Shown here in pieces: positions 24,452 through 34,900 of a DNA stretch of 64,000 nt. The position numbers and the translations under genes were made by a program. The notes beneath the pieces are model-generated. The model ran no database searches and was not told the origin of the DNA. It saw only the letters and a list, made by a program, of their open reading frames with translations. This stretch comes from Stenopsyche tienmushanensis (taxonomy: Eukaryota > Arthropoda > Insecta > Trichoptera > Stenopsychidae). The DNA is taken from contig WACJ01000342.1 of the NCBI GenBank assembly GCA_008973525.1, forward strand, positions 1 to 64,000, read 5' to 3'. The number at the start of each line of letters is the position of its first letter. Positions within the stretch are counted from its first letter, which is position 1.

Positions 24452-25613
24452 TTAGCTGGATTTTGATTTTAAAATATCTTTTACATGCGATGGTAATTTT
24501 ACTCGGACGCGTTTTTTCACCTTATTTTTAGCTTTTGTTATCGAAACGTTCTGAGTAGGTTGAGCAGGTTTCTTCTTTTTCTTCAAGCAAGATAGTGGAT
24601 TTGGTCCTTTTTGCTTTTTCTTTCGTCTTCTAAATTCAACAGATTCATTTGTAGGTAATCCGGATGCTTCTTTCAACGCTTTAATTGTATTATCTTGAGA
24701 CTCGGTTACAGTGCAATTCTCCTTTTTGACTTTGGATATTTCATAGTTTAAGTCCGATGGTTTTTCTAGTGTAGGAGCTTTTTTATGCAAATATATTAAG
24801 GGAGAACCTGGTATCTTTCGAAGAATATTTTGCAAAGCTCTATCTTGAGTTGCAATAATGTAATGATTACTATTGTCCTTTCCGATCATTGAAAGTATGC
24901 AATCGGCACCAGAAACAGGTTCTTTATGAGCCACATTGATGTACACCAAATTGCTTCAGTATATTAAGAGCGCCTAATACTTTTTTTGCTATCTTCTCTG
25001 CTTCTAATATTACACATTTTGTGGTTAGCAATTTAATCTCTGAAGCTAAATATTTGGGCAGTTGATCCTTTATATTAATTTTTTCCTTAAAAATAAAATG
25101 AATACAAATTTTAAATTAAATGTATATTTGAGAATTTTTAAGAGTTGAGTTGCATCTTGTGCCCGTTGAAATAATTTTATCCGTAAGTAGTCTGTTCAGC
25201 TAGAAAGTTAGGAGCTACATCTAGCCATTTTTGACTTTGTTCCTTCAACGTAAGATGAGAGTCTGCACTGTCTGCTTCGGGATCAGGCAATTCATCTATC
25301 GGGACTAAAATGTCATCATAAGGCAGATCATCTTCCCTCCAGGCGTCATCAACGATATCAATCAAACGACCGTTGCGAATCGGAACACTGTCCATGTCTA
25401 AAATTATAAATTTTACATTTATACGCTCCAATGACAAGTAAACAGACACAAGACGCACTCAAAAAGATGTCGAGATAATAGAGCAAATCTAACCTGTCTA
25501 GCAGCAAAGCAAAATGTGCCATCTATGAGGATTTGATATGGTTGATGGAATTTAAAATAATTATTAAAAAAGTTGAGATATCTCTGCACCTTTTTATTGC
25601 GTGATATTTTCAT
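24452..25613 (-). CDS. UTP23: UTP23, small-subunit processome / rRNA-processing factor
   Basis: Nucleolar PIN-like protein needed for early 18S rRNA maturation (family knowledge). Exon 1 is 25613-25494: 40 codons, MKISRNKKVQRYLNFF through the family motif PYQILIDGTFCFAA, donor gttaga. Exon 2 is 25085-24452, acceptor tttttaag. Exon 2 encodes QLPKYLASEIKLLTTKCVI, the core SGADCILSM and HYIIATQD, then the basic C-terminal motif GPNPLSCLKKKKK. The total is about 250 aa, close to human UTP23 (249). Exon 2 needs one base dropped: after HQCG the frame meets TAA at 24926-24924, while the +1 frame continues HKEPVSGADC, matching the family's HKE context. An assembly insertion is the likely cause. The intron (25493-25086) contains APC13 on the same strand. 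Confidence 0.9.
25177..25395 (-). CDS. ANAPC13: APC13, anaphase-promoting complex subunit 13
   Basis: A single coding exon of 72 codons plus stop lies wholly within the intron of UTP23, on the same strand. It shows the family pattern RLIDIVDDAWREDDLPYDDI, then PIDELPDPE and a KEQSQKWLDVAPNFL helix; human APC13 is 74 aa. APC13 is a small structural subunit of the APC/C ubiquitin ligase that stabilises the TPR subunits. I chose ATG 25395-25393 because it matches the family N-terminus (MDS). The frame is open upstream to 25458, but a good acceptor (ataattttag) sits two bases before the ATG, suggesting a spliced 5' UTR. Only about 100 bases separate it from UTP23 exon 1, so its promoter must be within that gap, overlap UTP23 exon 1, or be shared with UTP23. 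Confidence 0.9.
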   Translation of the reverse strand: MDSVPIRNGRLIDIVDDAWREDDLPYDDILVPIDELPDPEADSADSHLTLKEQSQKWLDVAPNFLAEQTTYG

Positions 25614-25949
25614 AGTGAGGCACTGTACTAACCTCTAAAATGTCAGACAATAAACGAGCACAAATAAAGACACACTGACAAGGGTTACCACAGTTTAAAA
25701 ACATGAAATTATATATAGTGTTGCCAGATCTAAAAAAATATTTCAATGACGGAAAATAAAGAAAAACAACTTAAACTGAATATTAAAAATATATCAATAT
25801 CGTTATGATCAACGTTGTTTTATATTTTTTCTTAATTATCTTTACAGTATAAAATTCTAAAAGAAATATTGTATTAAGGTTCTGCAGATTTTTCCATTTT
25901 TTTTTGCTGTCTTCTCTTATTAGTTTGATCGACTCAAATGAAGTACATA

Positions 25950-26080
25950 TATACAGTACATATATGTTTTTCAAATTGTTATATTAACCTTTCCCTACCG
26001 GTGATGTATTTACTACAACTCGACTCTAATAATGGGAATATCGATATGAAATACAATAGATACGGGGTTAAGAATTTTTA
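25950..26080. repeat. Dispersed repeat, copy A
   Basis: It contains ctaccggtgatgtatttact and cgactctaataatggga. The same sequence occurs reverse-complemented at about 50845-50985 with few differences. A weaker partial match (atgaaatacaataaatatgg) is at 41967-41986. It sits beside the hAT C-terminal piece, so it may be part of that element. Confidence 0.6.
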
Positions 26081-26204
26081 TACTCTTCCGTAATATAATA
26101 AGGAATGACATCATGTCTCAGCAAAAAGGAATTTTATCAGTCACATTGATGGTATTATATACGAAAATGGGGGTTCACGCGGTCATCAACTCGAGTCAAC
26201 GAGT

Positions 26205-26327
26205 GTGGAAGCTGAGCGTACATTTTCAGCAGCAAGTTGCCTGGCTTCCAAAATCAGATCCAGACTAAATGACGAAACATTTGATGCTTTAATATTACTT
26301 CGGGCATATTTTCAAAATAACATTTGA
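26205..26327 (+). pseudogene. hAT transposase C-terminal (dimerisation) relic
   Basis: This 40-codon stretch reads VEAERTFSAASCLASKIRSR, then LNDETFDALILLRAYFQ and a stop. It is the hAT C-terminal dimerisation motif (ERxFSxAS...SK.RSRL...DALxxLR). No upstream catalytic domain is present within the visible element, so it is a deletion derivative. Confidence 0.7.
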
Positions 26328-29300
26328 ATTTTTTAGTGTTTTTGTCCCAGGATGGTCAAATGCAATCTCTGGATTGAAAATTTGGCTCGGGATTGGATTC
26401 CCTAATCGCATCGATATTCCTTCTGTTTACGCTCCGACTATCGAATTTGGGTCCCTTGAGAAACAACACCGATTCACGATTGGCGACGAGTGTGTTAAGG
26501 GTAGATAATGTGCATTTATGTTTTCGCGTGGCCATCCTTCATAGATAGGATAAAAATAAAATACATGTTTGATTATAAATGTCATTTATATTTCACCGAA
26601 TTTTATGAAAGTTTTGGTCAAATGTTTTACATAATTATGATTATTTGATAACAATTATAATTTTTGTCTTTCAAAGCAATAAAATCGCTTAAGAATTATT
26701 ATTACAAGTGTTGATATTACAGCGCACAATCTAAAATCAATTGTGTGCACAATTTAACTGTAAAACATTAACTAATAAGACATTTATGATTCAACAACTT
26801 AAATTTTCCTATATAACACAAAAATCTAACAATTAAAAAAAATGTCTTTTTATAACTAATACAAATTTTTCATACACTCAAATATACTCGTTTGCTAAAT
26901 GTTTGTTCACAAAAAGTAATGCAAAATATAGCTGGTGTCATTCGATAGAATTAAAATAAGACTTGAAAAAGAAAATACATATAATTTCACTTAATGATTA
27001 CTCTCTAATAATAAGCTCGATTTAGATTATCAAACGAACACGTTGTTAATACCTAAGAGATGAAAAGAAACATAAAAGGTATGTAACATGTTAATCACAT
27101 TGCATGCTTAATCAGTGAATATAAAAGAAAAACTGGATGTAATATATGAGACTTAAAACTTATATAAAATTACAATGATATGGCACAATAAATCTTAACA
27201 TCAACTTTTGGTTTGACAATTTTCAAAATAATAGAATCAAACAATAAAAAGAACAAATTAAATTTGGACAATTACGGGAAATAAAAAAAGAACAATGCTG
27301 ATTAACATGTTTTGATTTATGGCTTATTACTTGAATCATTGATACAATCTTCATAGCAAGTAAAAGTTAAAAAATAATTACTTCGTTAATATACCACGGT
27401 ATTTTAAATATTTAGTCAATGTGTCATTTGCAAGGTCCCAATAAATTGTATATACATATATATATATATTAAATACATGCAGTGAAGACAGAATATCTAA
27501 TGAAACACGATACTTTTGAATTCTTAATTGATATATACATTGCGAATGATTAAAATTAGTACATCGATATTTTTTAAAAAGAAAAATTTGCATAAATAGT
27601 TGTGTATAGACTATATAAAGGCTTTATGAGTCCATTCTCAAACATAATCAATTTTTATTTATTAATAGATGTTCAGCTCAAGTTTTAAGTTTGTTAAATG
27701 TAGATATAAATTAAGAATTCAAATGGACACGTAATTTCTTACATAAATCCATACCAATATTTTTTGCCTTCCAAATTTTTTAAACAACTTACAATCATAC
27801 AAAATGCTATCTGAAAATAGATAAATAGATTTTTTTAAATTTATGGTAGATATGTTTCAAGAGATGAGGACAAAAAAAATGTTTGTGAATTCTTGTGGTT
27901 GAAAATTTTCTTATTATAACGACTCAGAGAATGAAAAATAATATATCGAGAAGAATATACAGAGAGATATTTTATATCAACATTTTATAAACGCTTATAG
28001 ATATAGTCATCACATTTAATTTTTGATAAATTGAAAGTATGAAAACACCGAACAAAAAGAGATGTACGTAATAAATGTTCCGATACAGTTCAATTTATTT
28101 GTAATGAGTATTTTTGAAACAAAGATTTAAGTACATATTTAAAAATAAAATAAGTGATAGATTATAATATCGTATTGATATTAATATTACATTTCCACTT
28201 AACACACATTGAAAAAAACATTTTTTGAAAACAGAAAAAAAAAATTGGGAAGTCATCAAAAAGTATCTTTATGTATTTTTAATAAATACACCAAAGATTA
28301 GCACTAGTTGCATCTTTAAATGAAAAATTTCAATTACTGTCCCTGGTATATAATTTCATAGCTGATTTAAACGTTTATTCTGTTTTAATATGAATACAGA
28401 TTTTTCTTACTTGTGTATTACGTTAGTTTTATGTACGAGTTCATATTTGAAATCCTAATGATGCATCAAAGACGTCATCAAATTTGGTAAAGTATTATTA
28501 AGTTTACTTAAAAATTAAAAAAAGGCTATTGAAATGCCTTTATATCTATCATCATATGCATCAAATGTTATCACACAACTAAGAGAGTGAAAAAAGAGTA
28601 ATTTTAAGTATATGCAAAAAAATTATAAAATGTAATTCTCTCATACAAAGAATAAAATAATGAATGATATGAACGGATTCTATACAAACATGTTAAGAAA
28701 TTACACAAAGCAGCATTTGTATTCTCTAATAAGAAATAAATATATTTTTACACAATGCTTTTTACATAAAATCTACTCAATTAATTGTATACAAGATAAA
28801 TTAATAATAATGTAAGCGATAATATTTCGACAAGGCACATTATACTTTAAACTCGTAGTTCAAATTGCAACATCACTAAACCTTACGATCTCATTATAAA
28901 ATACATTGTAAAATTTTTCAATTAGTGCCATTTTCTGAATCACGAAAACAGCTGTTTGTCTACATTAATAAAATTTTAAATTTCTATGGAACTAGAAGGA
29001 GTACGGTGTCATAGTTTAACGCATCACGTTCTGAATGAAATGTAAACAAATCGATAACAGTCGGTATATAAAAAATGGATTAGCGTCTAAATAATGAGCA
29101 AACATTAAAAAGCATTTTGTCGCGTTTAAATTCGTACCAAAATTTCAATCGATTTTATGTATGCGCCGAAGAGGAAACAGTTTGATGAAATTCTTTGAAA
29201 GAATTTAGTGTGATATCTTAAAAATCAGTCTTGAAATGTATACAAATATGAATGCAATCAAATGATGAAACATTTTGCAATAATTATGATGCCGATATCT

Positions 29301-29341
29301 AAAAAAAATCACACTAATAATATATGAATTGAATAATCAAA

Positions 29342-29838
29342 TTAACCCTTTCGAACCGGATAGCAGATATGCGCGCTCATTTCTTCGGAATATTTCTTAA
29401 TGTTCAACTTGCATGGTTACTGTGCAAGTCTGTTGGTTTCAGTCTGAAGGAGTATATTTTGCAAAGGAGTAGTGATACTCGGCTAATGGCGCTACTCCAA
29501 AATAATCAAAGGGGAATAACAAAATTGGTCAACGATAAGAATGACGCGAGTATCTTAATTAACGAAACAAACGCCTGCTCTCAGGACGACGCTTATCCAA
29601 CGATAGCGATTTCAGTTAATTATACCAAAAATTATGATGATTAAAAGATTCTTTAGATTATGATTTTTTGATGAATAGTAAGTATGAACATTTAAGAGTT
29701 ACTATAATATATTATAAAATTATATTGCTAATGTTTAGACATTTAGATCTTTACGGCACGACTTTGCTATTGATGCACGAGTGTATGATGAGACACAAGA
29801 CACCCGTTTCGACACAATTTCCGGTCTGATAGGGTTTA
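29342..29838 (-). mobile_element. TTAA-type MITE, copy 4, inverted and internally deleted
   Basis: It begins TTAACCCTTTCGAACCGG and ends ccggtctgatagggttta. It is the reverse complement of the family at 19175-19991: gagtagtgatactcggcta inverts the shared tract. At about 497 bases it is an internally deleted copy. The 91-codon plus-strand frame within it is the antisense of the family sequence and is not a gene. Confidence 0.7.
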
Positions 29839-30117
29839 TTTGATACATTTGTAATGTTTTATACAGGGATATAATTATAACTGAAAAGCATTTATCTTGT
29901 CCATAAAAATCCTGATAAATTAAGACCTCGGGATAATAGTTCGATTTCATATATAGTATGTTATTTTTCTCGGGATCTTATAAATAGTCTATGTCGTAAA
30001 ACAGTATTTCAAGACAATGTTAGGTAGAATTGGAAAATTTCAACAATAACAATAATTGGGAAATAACGTAGGTTTCATTGTAAACGTAGAATAGAAACAT
30101 ATTTTATCAATATAGAG

Positions 30118-30231
30118 CAGTGTTTCTCAATTGAATTACATTTTTATGTAATGATCACATTCATCATTGCGGATGGATATTAAAATAAATGATGTTTCAT
30201 TTGTATCAAGCACTCGAATTGAGAAAAACTG
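30118..30231. mobile_element. hAT-type MITE with intact 8-base duplication
   Basis: A 114-base element. The left end CAGTGTTTCTCAATT and the right end AATTGAGAAAAACTG form a terminal inverted repeat with one mismatch. It is flanked by the identical 8-base sequence atatagag at 30110-30117 and 30232-30239. The duplication length and CAGTG termini fit the hAT superfamily. The perfect duplication suggests a fairly recent insertion. Confidence 0.8.
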
Positions 30232-31934
30232 ATATAGAGATCAAAATCTAAACATTTTGATAAATAGATGAATTATAAATAAGTTTAAATAATCAGTAAA
30301 TTGATTTTTTTTTGGCAGAATATCTAATATTGGATACAAATCCACTATAATGCCAGACAGCTTAAGATATTCTAATTATGCAAAAGATGAGGTCTAAATT
30401 GTAAATTTTAATGTGAGATATGGGATCATATTGAAAAAAATAAGTTTCGTCAGATGCACCATTCTAAATGTTTGTATGTAATAAATTATAAATTTAATCA
30501 TCGACAAAAAGGTCGGTTCCATTTGTAAAACTGTGATTTTATTTGCATGTTTATGCCAAGCAAGTATTCATATTGTCCATAATAGACAGATAAAACATGC
30601 ACAACTAATTTCAGCATTTACTGTTTATAATAAAAATTTGAAAATATGAATGAAGTAAAAGTCTCTTGCAATCTTTCTCTTTTAGTTTGAGTGAGAAGTA
30701 TATATACACCGTGTCTACCAATCATGAGAAAAAATGAATTCTATGTTCTAAGCTACAAATTAAATGCGTTAATAAAAATAATAGTTTTACGAATGAGATA
30801 AGTCTCAAATACTTGCGCTATAAATTATCTTTATTTGCAAATGTCATCATATTATTCAAAATATTTTTTTTTCGACAAACCCTATACTCTACATATATAT
30901 TTATACTAAATTTTGTGATAAAATTGTTCACAAACATACACGTAAGGAAGCTCGAATGGACCTCGTACGCCAGATAATGCCTCACAATCACTTTATTGTA
31001 ATAAATTTAAACTCTATGAAAAATATCAGCATCTATTTAGTCAAATTCATTTTTATCAGTATTAATGTAATGTCTACTTCCTTTGTATGAAAAATTAAAC
31101 TCACAAATATTCGAGGCTATGAAAAATATTGTCATCTTTGCACGATTTTATAATATTTTTTTAGATTTTCCTTTCCCTGAAATTTTGTTTTGGTGTTGAA
31201 GAAGTATGTGAAAAAAATAACAGTCCGTATGAGTAAACACAATAAAATAAAAATACACTAATTCGAGTTTTCATACAAATATGATCACATCTGAGTAGAA
31301 TGTGAATAAAACTAAATCACTGACCTATTTGGTAAGCTACTTTTTGGTAATTTATGAAGTCGGAACCAACTTATCAAAGTGTAAATCGATTTCATAATAA
31401 AAATAATTGTCTTATGCAGATTAAAATAGTTTAAGAGTATAACTTACAAACAAAACTTCAAATATAACATGATAATTCTAATGGAGATAATTCATGAACC
31501 GAGCTGGAGTGAACAAAGTATATATATAAGAATTAATGCAAAAAAATGGAGATTCTTTTGTACAGAAATAAATCAAGGATTAAAAAAAATGCAAGACCGT
31601 TACCTTTTTGAAACAGAATAAAAAAATAACGCAGGGTTCATAAATTTTCCCCTACCAAATCAAACTTAAAACAACGAGATATTTCTCTTTGAGTTCGAGA
31701 AACTCATTAAAAACAATTAAGGAATCAAGGAGATTTCTTTTCAACAATAATGATTACCATTAACTTATTGATTAATTATTAACAACAATTATTAAACAAA
31801 ATAAGCTTTATGTTGATATCTTAAAAGTGTGATGTTTAATGTATCACCACTATTTTATACGACATAATGATGCAGCGTTTGCTAACATAAATAATTAACA
31901 TACACATTTGTATTAAAACATGTTAAAAGACCTG

Positions 31935-31940
31935 TTTATT
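31935..31940 (-). promoter_or_regulatory. Candidate RPUSD2 polyadenylation signal
   Basis: AATAAA on the minus strand about 50 bases after the RPUSD2 stop (31991-31989). More distal sites are also possible in the AT-rich sequence beyond. Confidence 0.35.
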
Positions 31941-31988
31941 TGAATCACTATATCTTATAATTAAATTTATAGGCAAGAGTCGTCACAG

Positions 31989-34900
31989 TTAACATGGGGT
32001 GTCAGGATCCACCCAATCAATGCTGGCCCATTCGGGAAGCTCAGTTTCATACTCCCATCCTGGACCCTGAAACGTGACAAATAATTAAAGTAAGCAAATT
32101 TAAATTAATAAACAAATTTGTACAGAAGATCTATATTAATGATTGAATTACTCGATATTTCCAAGCGTGCAAATACATAACGAGATCATTTGGGCGAGGA
32201 TCTCGATAGCGCACTTTGCATTCGTAACAGTGAGGATCAACAGTCATTTTCTCTTGGTTGAAAGCCATATCGGGGGCTTCATGGCCAGTTTGTGTTGCTA
32301 CAGTGACCTGTAATATAATTTTAAATTAATAATATTGATAAAATAGATAAATACATTTGCAAATATATTCCTCGACTTAAGACTATTCCAAATTCAAAAA
32401 TATTTTTATATTGAATCCAGTTTGTATACAGCGAATTGACTAATTTCTGTAATTAAAATGATTTGTCATAGGTCGAGGACTATATATTATTTGAAAACAT
32501 ACTTTCGAACGTCCATTATTTAAAATAGATTTAGTTGATGCAGATACATTAATGTAAGTATTCTGAGGTATATCTCTTCTCGCTGATAGAGACGAGTGCT
32601 TTGTTATAGATGTTTGTGTCTCTTCAGAGCTAGTAGTAGTACCGACGCTGTTCAATAAAACATTTGTAGGAGGTAAAGTCGGCGATTCAAGAGACGGCGA
32701 TGATTCTCTTGAAGCTGAACCAACTTCACAATCTTCTTCTCCTCCGGATGTATGACCAACTAAAATGTGAAATATAATGCAATTTAAATAGAAGTTTTAA
32801 ATGTTAACTGTTCAATGAAATTGAAGAGTTATTTTACCATCGCCTTTATCCAAATCAAGATCAGTCTTCGGTTTGAATAATGATAGTTCAGTATCTCCAT
32901 CCATTCCGAGCCAATTTTCAGCATTGTGTATGGAGATTAAGTCTCTTACAAGCTCTTCGTCCGTTTTGCCACCCAAATCACCACCTCTTCCTTTCAAAGG
33001 TCCAAACACCGGATGATTATAAAGAGGATCATTTACAACTGGATAGCCTGAAATACACAAATCAAATATACATTATTGAGTGTAAATGGTCAAAAATTGA
33101 TATTCAAGAATCGGATCAAATGCCATAAATCTGAACTAAGAAATTGCACAAGAATGAAGTACAATGTTTCAATCCGAAAATATGACTGACCTTTTATAGT
33201 TTTAAAAGAAAAAAATATATGTACCTAAATATTGGAGATGCACTCTTATTTGATGCATGCGTCCTGTGCGTGGTCGGCAAAGAACAACGCTGGTATGTCC
33301 ATTGTATCCCAGCCTGGAGAAGGTGGTGGCGCATTCTTTGCCACGAGGTGATACTCGACAGACGCCAATCTTGTAACTAACTACTTCAATAGGCTCTCTG
33401 CATTCAATTTCCTCACTAGAAAACGAAACAATTTTCTCAAATTAGTATCATTGATTCAAATAGAGACATCATTGTAGAAACAGATCAAATTTGCATAAAA
33501 AAATTATAAACAATTCAAAATGATTAACATAGCCGTACGAAATACTTTATTTCTTGAGTTATTTGAATGAATCATACGATCTTGTTTCATTTCAGCAACT
33601 AAGGGGCGCCATAAGTCCTTTCTTACCTTCTGTCCCACATTTATTTATGTGTTCACCTCCCGCATTGTCATTAAATTGCATGGTTTACGAGAATGTTACG
33701 TATATACGAAAGGTTGAACTACCAATTTTACAGCTTCAAAGTTCAATACCTAACAGATACATCTTGCACGTCTTGAAAGCCACGGCAGTAACGAAAAAAA
33801 TAAAGACATAAAATAAAGCAATAAAAAGAAAACTATCTCGATGAACAAGGCGAGACAATATTCTCTCTAACCTTGTTCAGAGATCACGGCTGCAAGATTA
33901 TTTTGAGATGAGAATTTGATATAACAGATCGAGGAAGGAACAGTGTAAATTTAGCGTAATTAAGACAAGATGTAAATTCAAAATAAAACAGAGTATTATA
34001 GGACGCGGAAATACTAAAAGATAAAGAAGACGCCTAGGGACATCAAGTTGTTATTGATTAGTCCCTTCATTCTGAATTATCCTCTTAACTCTTGTTCAAT
34101 TCATTTCCACCAAGCTTGTCAGCTATTTATTCTTCTTTATACACCCAAATATCCAGCAACCAGTCATCTTTTCGGAGTTTGTGAGTCTCCCGAGTACTAT
34201 TTTAATAAGAGCCTTCGACAATCACCACTTTTAAATGTCTCTCTCATTACCTCTTTCGGCATATCATTCTCATAATAACAAGATGAATTTCTGTAATTCA
34301 TCCAACTCCAAAATAATTAGCAAATATAATATTTAGATTCAAATAAATATTACCAATTGATTTAATCAAAATTTTCTAATAATTCAGACTGATAAACTTA
34401 TGATTTATTTTATTTGCATAATAATATTTATTAGCAATACTCTATATATTATATATTATTTTATAATGTCCTTATTGTTTTCCTGTTTTATTTATAAACT
34501 TTTTTTATGCGATTTTGGATACATTTTATATAGCTGTTTTTAAAATCCATGGGACGCATCTTCACTTTAACTATGTAAGTCATAGCTTTTTTTGTGCGAT
34601 TTTTTTTAGTGCGATTTTCCACGGAACACATCTACTGCACAAAAAAAGTTTAAGTGTATATGAAGCATTAATTATATTTGAATATAAAACATGTTTTTAC
34701 ATAAATTGGAGCTTATTACAATAATATAATTATTATGCAATTTCATGCCAATCATGCATAGATGGCACTGTTTATTTTAATTGATGATATAAAATAGAGA
34801 AGTTATATGAGGGGAAAAGCAGTTCAATGCAACACTATAAATTAAATCAGAGCGGAAAATAAAAATGTGATTTTTCAGCAACAAAAAAGACGACGGTGTG

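Larger units (their letters stand above)
25614..31988. other. Gene-poor AT-rich stretch upstream of UTP23
   Basis: It contains the UTP23 promoter at its left edge and the RPUSD2 3' UTR at its right edge. Between them I see a hAT-related repeat (25950-26510), an inverted TTAA-type MITE (29342-29838) and a small hAT-type MITE (30118-30231). The remainder has no supported coding region. Confidence 0.6.

Noticed and set aside
29369..29644. 91-codon open frame on the plus strand
   Set aside because: It is the antisense of the TTAA-type MITE family and matches no protein.
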